NCBI GenBank assembly: GCA_900547015.1 | Contig: URFD01000034.1 | Location: 1 to 14,471 of the forward strand | Length of the DNA stretch: 14,471 nucleotides | Direction of reading: 5' to 3' | From: an uncultured Oscillospiraceae bacterium | GTDB taxonomy: Bacteria > Bacillota > Clostridia > Oscillospirales > Ruminococcaceae | Part shown: piece after piece, positions 1 to 7,800 of the stretch | How the letters are laid out: every line of letters starts with the position of its first letter | Position numbering within the stretch: position 1 is the first letter of the stretch | Notes under the pieces: generated by a model | Seen by the model: the letters and a program-made list of their open reading frames with translations, nothing else | What the model was told of the DNA's origin: nothing | Database searches by the model: none | Position numbers and translations under genes: made by a program

Positions 1-22
1 AGGAGAACGAATGACATTTTCC

Positions 23-50
23 CTCTTTGGTGCCATGAAGATGATATAAT
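23..50 (+). promoter_or_regulatory. Probable extended -10 promoter for the 77-aa membrane protein gene
   Basis: A perfect TATAAT lies at 45-50, preceded by TG at 42-43, giving the extended -10 form TGnTATAAT. The -35 region is poor: TCTTTG at 23-28 with a 16-bp spacer is the best I see, which is common for extended -10 promoters. Transcription would start near 57 and run into the small gene at 124. The position fits the gene, but no terminator of an upstream gene is visible, so the promoter is inferred from sequence only. Confidence 0.5.
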
Positions 51-63
51 GATGGGAAGAACT

Positions 64-84
64 ATGGCATGAAGGGGATGCCAT
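64..84 (+). other. Leader hairpin before the small membrane protein gene
   Basis: ATGGCAT at 64-70 and ATGCCAT at 78-84 are perfect inverted arms of 7 bp around the loop GAAGGGG. The hairpin would sit in the 5' untranslated region of the 124-357 gene, between its promoter and two successive SD-like stretches (AAAGGAG near 95-101 and AGGAGG at 111-116). The repeat is directly visible; any role in translation or RNA stability is inference. Confidence 0.4.
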
Positions 85-123
85 GCGAAATCCGAAAGGA
101 GATCTTTTTAAGGAGGAATCGAT

Positions 124-357
124 ATGACCCAAATGGAAAACAAGAAGAGAAGCATTCTGCCGCTGATTACTGCTGCATTGGCTTTGGCCGGTGCTGCGGC
201 TTCGATTGCGTTGCTGTATACAAAAGTCGCTTCCACCCTGTCGAAGCTTGACCAGGTTTTGGACATTTACCTCACCCAGCATGAGCAGCACGAAGAGGAA
301 AAACGCAAGGAGCGTCTGCGCCATGACTATGACGGGGACGGAAATATCTCCATTTAA
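124..357 (+). CDS. Small single-pass membrane protein, unknown function
   Basis: This encodes 77 residues starting at an ATG with a strong AGGAGG ribosome binding site at 111-116, seven bases upstream. A short basic N-terminus (K7, K8, R9) precedes one hydrophobic helix at about residues 11-32, suggesting an N-in/C-out membrane anchor. Residues 35-66 are a charged, probably helical segment rich in Gln, Glu, Lys and Arg. The last ten residues (68-77) carry D68, D70, D72, G73 and I75 in the spacing of the first part of an EF-hand or dockerin calcium loop, but the protein ends before the loop's position-12 acidic residue. I do not recognise a family. Its promoter and the pyr promoter at 470-498 imply separate transcription from the pyr operon. 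The gene call is confident because of the ribosome binding site and membrane-protein composition; the function is unknown. Confidence 0.75.
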   Translation: MTQMENKKRSILPLITAALALAGAAASIALLYTKVASTLSKLDQVLDIYLTQHEQHEEEKRKERLRHDYDGDGNISI

Positions 358-440
358 TTGAGAAAAAAGGGTTTGCCGAAGGAGGGCGGATTGTCCGATG
401 GTGCAAAAGCTCTTGGATAAAACCGCTAAAAAAAACTTGA

Positions 441-486
441 TTTTTCTGCGAGGTTTGACATATCAGCACTAGACAGCGCAGAAAAA
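441..486. repeat. 10-bp perfect inverted repeat overlapping the pyr promoter
   Basis: TTTTTCTGCG at 441-450 and CGCAGAAAAA at 477-486 are exact reverse complements separated by 26 bp. The right arm lies inside the spacer of the pyr promoter (-35 at 470-475, -10 at 493-498). It could be a two-site operator for a regulator other than PyrR, or a weak hairpin ending transcription from the upstream gene, although no T-tract follows it. The repeat is seen directly; its role is open. Confidence 0.45.
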
Positions 487-498
487 ATTGAGTATACT
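470..498 (+). promoter_or_regulatory. Promoter of the pyrimidine operon
   Basis: The -35 TAGACA (470-475, five of six consensus bases) and -10 TATACT (493-498, five of six) are separated by exactly 17 bp. Transcription would start near 505, about 32 nt before the PyrR-binding hairpin, as expected for an attenuated pyr leader. A perfect TTGACA at 455-460 has no matching -10 at a proper distance and is less likely to be used. Confidence 0.75.
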
Positions 499-536
499 TA
501 TTTTAAAAGAAAATGAGCAACATCCTAAGAGCAATT

Positions 537-567
537 CCTTTAAGACGGTCCCGTGAGGCTGGCAAGG
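537..567 (+). promoter_or_regulatory. PyrR-binding RNA hairpin (anti-antiterminator)
   Basis: This matches the known PyrR-binding element. The lower stem is CCTT (537-540) with AAGG (564-567). An internal loop follows, then the upper stem CGGTC (546-550) with GGCTG (557-561), closed by the loop CCGTGA (551-556). GTCCCGTGAGGCTG is the typical conserved core of these elements in Firmicutes pyr leaders. In that family, PyrR with UMP stabilises this hairpin and favours downstream termination. The element is the first structure in the leader of an operon whose first gene is pyrR, so the assignment is firm. Confidence 0.9.
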
Positions 568-624
568 TAGGTTTGATAGGGTAACCATATCCCAAGGTGC
601 ATCCTCATGATGGGGGCTTTGGAG

Positions 625-714
625 GCCGGAGCGTTCCGGCAGAAAAAATTCGGAGAGGGTTTTCTCTCGATTTTTTCGGAATATTTGGTGACAACCTGCT
701 GTCTGCTGCCGGAA
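625..714 (+). promoter_or_regulatory. Predicted antiterminator region of the pyr attenuator
   Basis: TTCCGGCAG at 634-642 is the exact reverse complement of CTGCCGGAA at 706-714. Forming this 9-bp helix would remove the inner part of the terminator stem and loop (698-728). Two local hairpins lie in the same region. GCCGGA (625-630) with TCCGGC (635-640) would sequester the left antiterminator arm. AAAAAA (643-648) plus GAGAG (653-657) pairs with CTCTC (664-668) plus TTTTTT (671-676). The pairings are read from the sequence. That they form a switch is inferred from known PyrR attenuators. How the PyrR hairpin at 537-567 couples to this region, about 60 nt downstream, is not obvious by eye. Confidence 0.65.
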
Positions 715-734
715 AGGGCACAGGCAGCTTTTTT
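698..734 (+). terminator. Intrinsic terminator of the pyr leader (attenuator)
   Basis: GCTGTCTG (698-705) pairs with CAGGCAGC (721-728) over 8 bp, including one G-U. After the bulged C706 a further 4 bp form (707-710 with 717-720). Six T residues follow at 729-734. It lies 53 bases before the pyrR start codon, inside the transcript, so it acts as a conditional attenuator rather than an end-of-gene terminator. Its left arm and loop overlap the predicted antiterminator arm 706-714. Confidence 0.88.
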
Positions 735-787
735 ATGCCCGAGTCCTGAAAAACAGCGAGGATAACACTGCCGGAGGAGGATATGGT

Positions 788-1348
788 ATGCTGGTGGAAA
801 AAACACAGATCATGGATCAGAAAGCCATGTCGAGAGCAATTACCAGAATTTCGTTTGAAATCATCGAACACAACAAGGGTGCGGGAAATCTGTGCATCAT
901 CGGCATCGTTTCCCGCGGAGCCCAGCTGGCCCAGCGAATCGCCAAAAAAATCTCGGAGCTGGAGGGTACGGTGGTGGAGGTCGGTTATTTGGATGTGACG
1001 CCGTACCGCGACGACAAAAAGCTGGATGCCGGTCTGGTTGACCGGACCGACCTGCCGTTTTCGATTGAGGGCAAACAGATCATTCTGGTGGATGATGTGA
1101 TTTATACCGGGCGTACAGTGCGTGCCGCGATGGATGCCATCCTGCAAAGAGGACGAGCCAAGAGTATTCAGCTGGCTGCCCTGATTGACAGAGGGCATCG
1201 GGAACTGCCGATTCGGGCAGATTATGTGGGAAAAAACCTGCCGACCTCCCGCGACGAATTTGTTCGGGTGTCGGTTCAGGAGCGGGACGGCGAAGATCAG
1301 GTTGCCATCTGCATCGAGATGCCGGACCCAAAGGATCATCAGCAGTAA
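788..1348 (+). CDS. pyrR: PyrR, pyr operon RNA-binding attenuator / uracil phosphoribosyltransferase
   Basis: This 186-residue protein matches the usual length of PyrR (about 180). PyrR binds the leader hairpin at 537-567 in response to UMP/UTP and PRPP and promotes termination; many members also convert uracil and PRPP to UMP. The type I phosphoribosyltransferase PRPP loop is VDDVIYTGRT at residues 101-110. VSRGA (41-45) is the second PRPP contact segment. The RGHRELPIRADYVGKNLPTS stretch at 135-154 is diagnostic of PyrR. The start at 788 is set by GGAGGAGG at 773-780; the out-of-frame ATG at 783 is not used. It is the first gene of the pyr operon and is under its own leader control. The pyrC start follows its stop by 25 bases. 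Confidence 0.97.
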   Translation: MLVEKTQIMDQKAMSRAITRISFEIIEHNKGAGNLCIIGIVSRGAQLAQRIAKKISELEGTVVEVGYLDVTPYRDDKKLDAGLVDRTDLPFSIEGKQIILVDDVIYTGRTVRAAMDAILQRGRAKSIQLAALIDRGHRELPIRADYVGKNLPTSRDEFVRVSVQERDGEDQVAICIEMPDPKDHQQ

Positions 1349-1373
1349 AAAATGATGGAAAGAAGGGATTCGA

Positions 1374-2672
1374 GTGGAAAAGCTTTTGATTACCAACGCA
1401 AGGATTCTGGACCCTTCCTGCCAGCCGCCGCTTGACTTTGTCGGCGATATTTTGGTAGAGGACCAGAGAATTGCCAAGGTGGGAGCAGGGTTTTCGGAAC
1501 AGAAGATTGCACAGGGAGCGCAGGTCATCGATGCCTCCGGTCTGTGTGCGGCGCCGGGATTTTTGGATATCCATGTTCATCTTCGCGACCCGGGCTTTAC
1601 CCACAAGGAGGACATCCTGACCGGCTGTCATGCGGCAGCGGCAGGAGGGGTGACCGGTGTCTGCTGTATGCCGAACACCAAGCCGGTTACCGACAGCGAA
1701 GAGGTACTGGCCTATATTCTGGAAAAAGCAAAGGATGCCTCGGCAAGGGTCTACCCAATCGCTTCCATCACCAAGGGAATGCAGGGTCAGGAGCTTAACG
1801 ATATTGCAGCTCTGCACGCCTGCGGAGCGGTTGCAGTCAGCGATGACGGCCGTCCGGTGGAAAGCGGAGGCATGATGCTGCGGGCGCTCAAGGCGGCAGC
1901 TGCTGCGGGAGTTCCAGTCATCAGCCACTGTGAGGATTTGAGCATCATCGACGGCGGTATCATCAACGAGGGCAGAATCTCCCGGACACTGGGAGTCAAG
2001 GGAATGGACCGCGCCAGCGAGGACAGCATCACAGCGCGGGAAATCGTGCTGGCAGAAAGCTCCGATACCGCCATTCATATCGCCCATGTCAGCACCAAGG
2101 GTTCGGTTCAACTGATTCGGGAGGCAAAGGAACGGGGAGTCAAGGTCACCTGCGAGACCGCTCCTCACTACATGATGATGACCGATGGACTGCTGCTGAG
2201 CCGGGACGCCAATTTCCGGATGAATCCGCCGCTGCGTGAGCAGGAGGACTGCGAGGCAATCGTGACAGGTGTTCTGGATGGAACCATCGATGCCATCGTG
2301 ACCGACCATGCACCGCACGCTCCGGAGGAAAAGGCAGACTTCCGCACCGCACCAAACGGAATCGTAGGACTGGAAACCAGCTTTGCTGCTGCCTGCACCG
2401 TTCTGGTTCATCAGTGCGGCATGAGTCTGGTGGAGCTGGTGCGCCTGATGAGCACCAATCCGGCTAACCTGATGCGCCTGCCGGGCGGTACACTCAGAGA
2501 GGGCAGCTTGGCGGACATCGTTCTGTTCGACCCGGACAAAACTTGGACGGTGGATGCAAAGGAATTTTCCAGCAAGAGCCGGAATACCCCGTTTGATGGT
2601 CTGGAGCTGACCGGCAAGGTCGTCAGAACCATCCTGGGCGGAAAAATAGTATTTGAATCTCAAAACGCATAG
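1374..2672 (+). CDS. pyrC: Dihydroorotase, class I
   Basis: This 432-residue zinc amidohydrolase interconverts N-carbamoyl-L-aspartate and L-dihydroorotate, the third step of UMP synthesis, in the cytosol. It has the class I layout: a composite beta domain at both ends around a TIM barrel. DIHVHLRDPG at 65-74 supplies the metal ligands H67 and H69 and the substrate residue R71. MPNT at 99-102 and SDDG at 156-159 are family hallmarks; one Asp of SDDG is the bridging metal ligand typical of class I. H185 (SHCED), H238 (AHVST) and D311 with H315 (TDHAPH) complete the active site. The start is GTG at 1374, with a moderate site AGAAGGG at 1361-1367; the nearby ATGs at 1352 and 1355 are out of frame. 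A 32-base gap separates it from pyrF. The usual neighbour pyrB is absent. Confidence 0.96.
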   Translation: MEKLLITNARILDPSCQPPLDFVGDILVEDQRIAKVGAGFSEQKIAQGAQVIDASGLCAAPGFLDIHVHLRDPGFTHKEDILTGCHAAAAGGVTGVCCMPNTKPVTDSEEVLAYILEKAKDASARVYPIASITKGMQGQELNDIAALHACGAVAVSDDGRPVESGGMMLRALKAAAAAGVPVISHCEDLSIIDGGIINEGRISRTLGVKGMDRASEDSITAREIVLAESSDTAIHIAHVSTKGSVQLIREAKERGVKVTCETAPHYMMMTDGLLLSRDANFRMNPPLREQEDCEAIVTGVLDGTIDAIVTDHAPHAPEEKADFRTAPNGIVGLETSFAAACTVLVHQCGMSLVELVRLMSTNPANLMRLPGGTLREGSLADIVLFDPDKTWTVDAKEFSSKSRNTPFDGLELTGKVVRTILGGKIVFESQNA

Positions 2673-2704
2673 AGCAAATTTAAGATAGATGGAGGAACCA
2701 AACG

Positions 2705-3628
2705 ATGAAAAAACTGATTGAAAAGATAGCACAGATGCAAAACCCAAGCGTAGTCGGCCTGGACTCCCTGCTGGATTACATCCCACAGCACATCAAGGAT
2801 GAAAAATTCGAGCAGTACGGCAACACCTTCGACGCCGCTGCACAGGCTATCCTCGAGTACAACAAGGCCATCATCGATGAAATCTGCGACATCGTGCCGG
2901 CAATCAAGCCACAGGCTGCTTACTATGAGCTGTACAGCTGGCAGGGAATGTGGGCTCTGTGCGAGACGGTTAAATATGCTCAGGAGAAGGGCATGGTCGT
3001 CATCATGGACGGCAAGAGAAACGACATCGGCTCCACCATGCAGGCATACGCAAAGGCACATCTGGGCGTTACCGACCTCAACGGCGAAGCTGCTTCCGCG
3101 TTCGGCTCGGATATGCTCACCGTCAACGGCTATCTGGGCTCGGACGGCATCGAGCCTCTGCTGCCGATTTGCGATGAAAAGGACAGAGGAATCTTCGTTC
3201 TGGTCAAAACCTCCAATCCGTCTTCCGGCGAGCTTCAGGACCAGAAGATTGGCGATAAGAGCATCTATGAGACCATGGGCGGAATGTGCGAACAGTGGGG
3301 CAGCAAGACCGAAAACCACTACGGCTATTCCAGAGTCGGCGCAGTTGTCGGCGCAACCTATCCGGAGCAGCTGGCAGAGATGCGCCAGAAGATGCCGCAC
3401 ACCTTCTTCCTGGTTCCGGGCTACGGAGCACAGGGCGGCGGTGCAAAGGATGTAGCAGGTGCGTTTGATGCAAACGGACTGGGTGCAGTGGTCAACTCCT
3501 CCCGTACGATTCTGACCGCATGGAAGAAGGCAGGAACCGACGGACACGATTTTGCACAGCAGGCAAGAAAAGCAGCGCTGGCAATGAAAGAGGACATTAT
3601 GAGCGTAGTTGGAAAAATTACGCTGTAA
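2705..3628 (+). CDS. pyrF: Orotidine 5'-phosphate decarboxylase, long (type 2) form
   Basis: PyrF decarboxylates OMP to UMP, the last step of the pathway. At 307 residues it is the long subfamily found in many clostridia and actinobacteria, rather than the roughly 230-residue Bacillus form. The catalytic D-x-K-x-x-D motif appears as MDGKRNDIGST, with D102, K104 and D107. VNGYLGSDG (140-148), VKTSNPSS (167-174), VPGYGAQGG (237-245) and VNSSR (263-267, phosphate gripper Arg) match the barrel's other active-site loops. The start ATG has GGAGGAA at 2691-2697. It sits 41 bases before the carA start in the same operon, so it is expected to be under PyrR attenuation. Confidence 0.96.
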   Translation: MKKLIEKIAQMQNPSVVGLDSLLDYIPQHIKDEKFEQYGNTFDAAAQAILEYNKAIIDEICDIVPAIKPQAAYYELYSWQGMWALCETVKYAQEKGMVVIMDGKRNDIGSTMQAYAKAHLGVTDLNGEAASAFGSDMLTVNGYLGSDGIEPLLPICDEKDRGIFVLVKTSNPSSGELQDQKIGDKSIYETMGGMCEQWGSKTENHYGYSRVGAVVGATYPEQLAEMRQKMPHTFFLVPGYGAQGGGAKDVAGAFDANGLGAVVNSSRTILTAWKKAGTDGHDFAQQARKAALAMKEDIMSVVGKITL

Positions 3629-3669
3629 AAAAATAGATACAGCAGATGGTAAGGACGGAGGTCACGCAT

Positions 3670-4785
3670 ATGGATATTTTTAAAAACGCGCAGAAGGCAT
3701 GGCTCTTGCTGGAGGATGGAACTCTGTACGAGGGCTATGGACTGGGCAGCGCAGAGGATGCAATCGGGGAACTGGTATTTAATACCAGCGTGGTAGGCTT
3801 TCAGGAAATCCTGACAGACCCTGCCAATGCCAACAATATCGTCGTGGAAACATTTCCACTGACCGGCAACTATGGTGTCAACCATGAAAATGACCTGCAT
3901 GAGAGCATCACAGCAAGAGGATGGATCGTCCGTGAATGGTGTCCTCAGCCTTCCAACTTCCGCTGCGAAGGCCGCATCGACGAATTTTTGGAGAAGAAAA
4001 ACATCAGCGCAATCTTTGATCTGGACACCCGCGCCATTACCAGAAAGGTTCGGGACGGCGGTGTTCAGAAGGCACTGATCACCAGACAGGACCCACGCAG
4101 CGATTTGGATGCAGCACTGGCAAAAATCAAAGCGTGGAAACCGGGCTGCCCTGCATGGGTCGGCTATCAGGACAAGGTCACCTTTGACAAGCTGGACAGC
4201 AAGTACAACATCACCATGGTCAACTACGGGATTCGCAACGATGTCATCAAGGCTCTGATGGCAAGAGGATGCAGAGTGACCGTTGTTCCGGCTTCCTACA
4301 CCGAAAAAGAAATTCTGGAAACTGCTCCGGATGCCGTTGTTCTGTGCGGAGGTGCAGGTCTGGAAGCGCTGCGTACCAACTACTATGAGCAGGCAGAAAA
4401 TGCCATCGACGGCGCAGAGGAGACCGTTGCAGCGCTGATGCGCTCCGGCACACCGGTATTGGGCATCGATTTCGGCCATCAGCTGATGGCTCTGGCAATG
4501 GAAGGCAGCGTGGAAAAGATGCACTGCGGTCACCGCGGAGCAAACTGCCCTGTTACCGAGCTTGCCAGCGGCAGAACCTTTATCACCTCTCAGAACCACG
4601 GCTACATTGTCAAGGATATTCCGACAGAGGCTGTTGTCAGCCATCTGAACTCCAACGACAAGACCTGCGAGGGTCTGGAATATCCACAGATGAAGGCGAT
4701 GTCGGTACAGTTTATCCCGGAATCTGAGATTGGACGGAAAAACTTCGACGGCATCTATGAAAGATTCCTCGGACTGATTGGATAA
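3670..4785 (+). CDS. carA: Carbamoyl-phosphate synthase small subunit, predicted glutaminase-dead
   Basis: CarA normally hydrolyses glutamine and channels ammonia to CarB. This protein has 371 residues, close to the usual 360-380, counting from ATG 3670 (GGAGG at 3657-3661); ATG 3646 is in frame but has no such site. The N-terminal CarA domain is well conserved (VFNTSVVGFQEILTDP at 36-51, PLTGNYGVN at 63-71, PSNFR at 94-98, DLDTRAITR at 117-125). The class I amidotransferase domain is recognisable (about 180-371; GHQLMALA, GHRGANCPV, ITSQNHGYIV) but its catalytic residues are gone. D267 replaces the nucleophilic Cys in GICLGHQ (codon GAT at 4468-4470), and I349 replaces the catalytic His in xHPE (ATC at 4714-4716). 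The NGPGDP loop reads GGAGLE. E351 and N309 are kept. There is no frameshift, so this appears to be an inactive glutaminase kept as a structural subunit of CarB. Confidence 0.93.
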   Translation: MDIFKNAQKAWLLLEDGTLYEGYGLGSAEDAIGELVFNTSVVGFQEILTDPANANNIVVETFPLTGNYGVNHENDLHESITARGWIVREWCPQPSNFRCEGRIDEFLEKKNISAIFDLDTRAITRKVRDGGVQKALITRQDPRSDLDAALAKIKAWKPGCPAWVGYQDKVTFDKLDSKYNITMVNYGIRNDVIKALMARGCRVTVVPASYTEKEILETAPDAVVLCGGAGLEALRTNYYEQAENAIDGAEETVAALMRSGTPVLGIDFGHQLMALAMEGSVEKMHCGHRGANCPVTELASGRTFITSQNHGYIVKDIPTEAVVSHLNSNDKTCEGLEYPQMKAMSVQFIPESEIGRKNFDGIYERFLGLIG

Positions 4786-4830
4786 CAGGGTTGTGCAAAA
4801 GAATTTCAAGCGGAAGAAAGGTTGATAGAT

Positions 4831-7800
4831 ATGCCGTTAAGACAGGATATTAAAAAGGTACTGGTAATCGGCTCCGGTCCAATCATCATCGGACAGGCAG
4901 CGGAATTTGACTATGCAGGCACACAGGCCTGCCGCGCACTGAAGGAAGAGGGTCTGGAGGTTGTTCTGGTCAACTCCAACCCGGCAACCATCATGACAGA
5001 TAAAGCGATGGCAGACCATGTTTATATCGAGCCTCTGACCATCGATGTCGTAAAAAGAATCATCGAGCTGGAAAAGCCGGACAGCGTTCTGTCCACCCTC
5101 GGCGGTCAGACCGGTCTGACCTTCTCGATGCAGCTGGCAAAAGAGGGATTCTTGGATTCCCACAATGTCAAGCTCTTGGGCGCAAACCCTCTGACCATCG
5201 ATAAGGCAGAGGACCGCCAGATGTTTAAGGATACCATGGAAAAAATCGGCGAGCCATGTATCCCTTCCAAGGTTGTCAACACCGTTGAGGACGGCCTTGC
5301 ATTCATCGACCAGATTCAGTATCCGGTCATCATCCGTCCGGCATTCACCATGGGCGGTACCGGAGGCGGTATCGCATACGATGAGGCAGAGTTCCGCGAG
5401 ATTGCCGGAAACGGTCTGCGCCTGTCCCCAATCACCCAGATTCTGGTAGAAAAATGTATCTCCGGCTGGAAGGAGATTGAGTTCGAGGTTATCCGCGACT
5501 CCAAGGGCAACATCATCACCGTCTGCTCGATGGAAAACGTGGACCCGGTCGGCGTTCACACCGGCGACTCCATCGTAGTAGCACCGGCAGTTACCCTGTC
5601 TCCGGCAGAGTTCTCCATGCTGCGCAAGGCTGCTCTGAACATCGTAGAGGAGCTGGGCGTAGAGGGTGGCTGTAACTGTCAGTTCGCGCTGCACCCAACC
5701 TCGATGAACTATGCTGTTATCGAGGTAAACCCGCGTGTATCCCGTTCCTCTGCACTGGCTTCCAAGGCAACCGGCTACCCGATTGCAAAGGTTGCAACCA
5801 AGATTGCAATCGGCTACACACTGGACGAGATCGTCAATGCGGTTACCGGCAACACCTATGCGTGCTTCGAGCCATCGGTAGACTATCTGGTTGTAAAATT
5901 CCCGAAATGGCCATTTGATAAATTTGTATATGCAAAGCGTACCCTCGGTACCCAGATGATGGCAACCGGTGAGGTTATGTCGATTGGCACCTCCTTTGAA
6001 AGTGCTATGATGAAGGCAGTCCGCTCGGTAGAGCTGGGTCTGGACAGCTTCAATCTGCCAAAATTTGCAGACAAGAGCAGAGAAGAGCTGCTGGAGCTGC
6101 TGCACAACTGCGACGACGAGCGTATCTTCTGCGTCTATGAGGCACTCAAGAAGGGCATCACCCCGGACGAGATTCATGCAATCACCATGATTGACTGCTG
6201 GTTCATCAACAAGCTGAACAACCTCAGAGAGATGGAGCAGACTCTGGCAGAGTGCGGTGAGCTCAGCGATGAGCTGTATCTGCGTGCGAAGAAGTTCGGC
6301 TATCTGGACAGCACCATCGAGCGCTTCTCCGGCAAGAAGGTTTCCGAGCATCGCAAGGGTGTTTACAAGATGGTAGATACCTGTGCCGCAGAGTACAAGG
6401 CACAGACCCCATATTTCTACTCCACCTTCGATGAGGAAAACGAGGCAGAGGAATTTATCAACGAGCGCCAGTCCGACAAGAAGAAAATTCTGGTATTCGG
6501 CTCCGGCCCAATCCGAATCGGTCAGGGTATCGAGTTCGACTACTGCTCGGTACACTGCGTCTGGGCTTTGAAGAAGCTCGGCTATGAGGCTGCAATCGCC
6601 AACAACAACCCGGAAACTGTTTCCACCGACTTCGATACCGCAGACAGACTGTACTTCGACCCGCTGACCCCAGAGGATGTTGACAGCGTTCTGGAAAGCG
6701 AAAAGCCTTGGGGCGTTGTAGTTCAGTTCGGCGGCCAGACCGCAATCAAGCTGACCAAATATCTCTCCGCAAAGGGAGTTCGTATCCTGGGTACCTCTGC
6801 TGATTCCATCGACGAGGCTGAGGACCGTGAGCGCTTTGACGAGCTGCTGGGCAGACTGGGCATTCCGCGTCCAAAGGGCGAAACTGTCCTGACCAAGGAG
6901 GATGCCGTTGCTGCTGCAAACAAACTGGGCTTCCCGGTTCTGCTGCGTCCATCCTACGTTCTGGGTGGTCAGAATATGATCATCGCACACAGCACCGCAG
7001 AGGTTGAGGAGTACATGGACATCATCACCACCCACATGAAGGACAATCTGGTTCTGATTGATAAGTACATGATGGGTAAAGAGGTTGAGGTCGATGCCAT
7101 CTGCGACGGCGAGGATTACCTGATTCCGGGTATCATGGAGCATATCGAGCGTGCAGGTATCCACTCCGGTGACTCCATCTCGGTTTATCCGGCACAGACC
7201 CTCTCCCAGAAAATCAAACGCACCATCATCGACTACACCGGCAAGCTGGCAAGAGAGCTGAAGGTAGTAGGTCTGGTCAATATTCAGTACGTTATTTACA
7301 ACGATGAGGTTTATGTCATCGAGGTAAACCCGCGTTCCTCCAGAACCATCCCATACATCAGCAAGGTTACCGGCGTTCCAATGGTAGAGATTGCAACCCG
7401 CATGATGTTTGGCGAAAAGCTGCGCGACCAGGGCTACGGCATCGGTCTGTATCCGGAAGCAGAGTTCGTTGCAGTCAAGGTTCCGGTATTCAGCTTTGAG
7501 AAGCTGCACGATGTAGACACCCTGCTTGGCCCTGAAATGAAGTCCACCGGCGAGGTTCTGGGTATCGCTAAGACCTTCGATGAAGCGCTGTTCAAGGGCT
7601 TGGTTGCTGCCGGCTACAAGATGAAGCATGAAGGTGGCGTGCTGGTTACCGTCCGCGATACCGATAAACAGGAAATCGTGCCAATCGTTGAGAAATACGA
7701 GAAGCTCGGCTTCAAGATTTATGCGACCGCAGGTACTGCACTGACCCTCAACCAGAACATGATTGCGGCAAACACCGTCCGCAAGATTGAGGAAGAGGAG

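Noticed and set aside
11..49. A 12-codon open frame with AGGAG at 1-5
   Set aside because: It overlaps the -10 element at 45-50 and is too short to judge; the upstream sequence is not available.
3646..3669. ATG 3646 as the carA start
   Set aside because: GGAGG at 3657-3661 lies downstream of it and is correctly spaced for ATG 3670; the extra residues do not look like CarA.
4822..4830. TTG at 4822 as the carB start
   Set aside because: ATG 4831 gives the conserved CarB N-terminus and a better spacing to the ribosome binding site.
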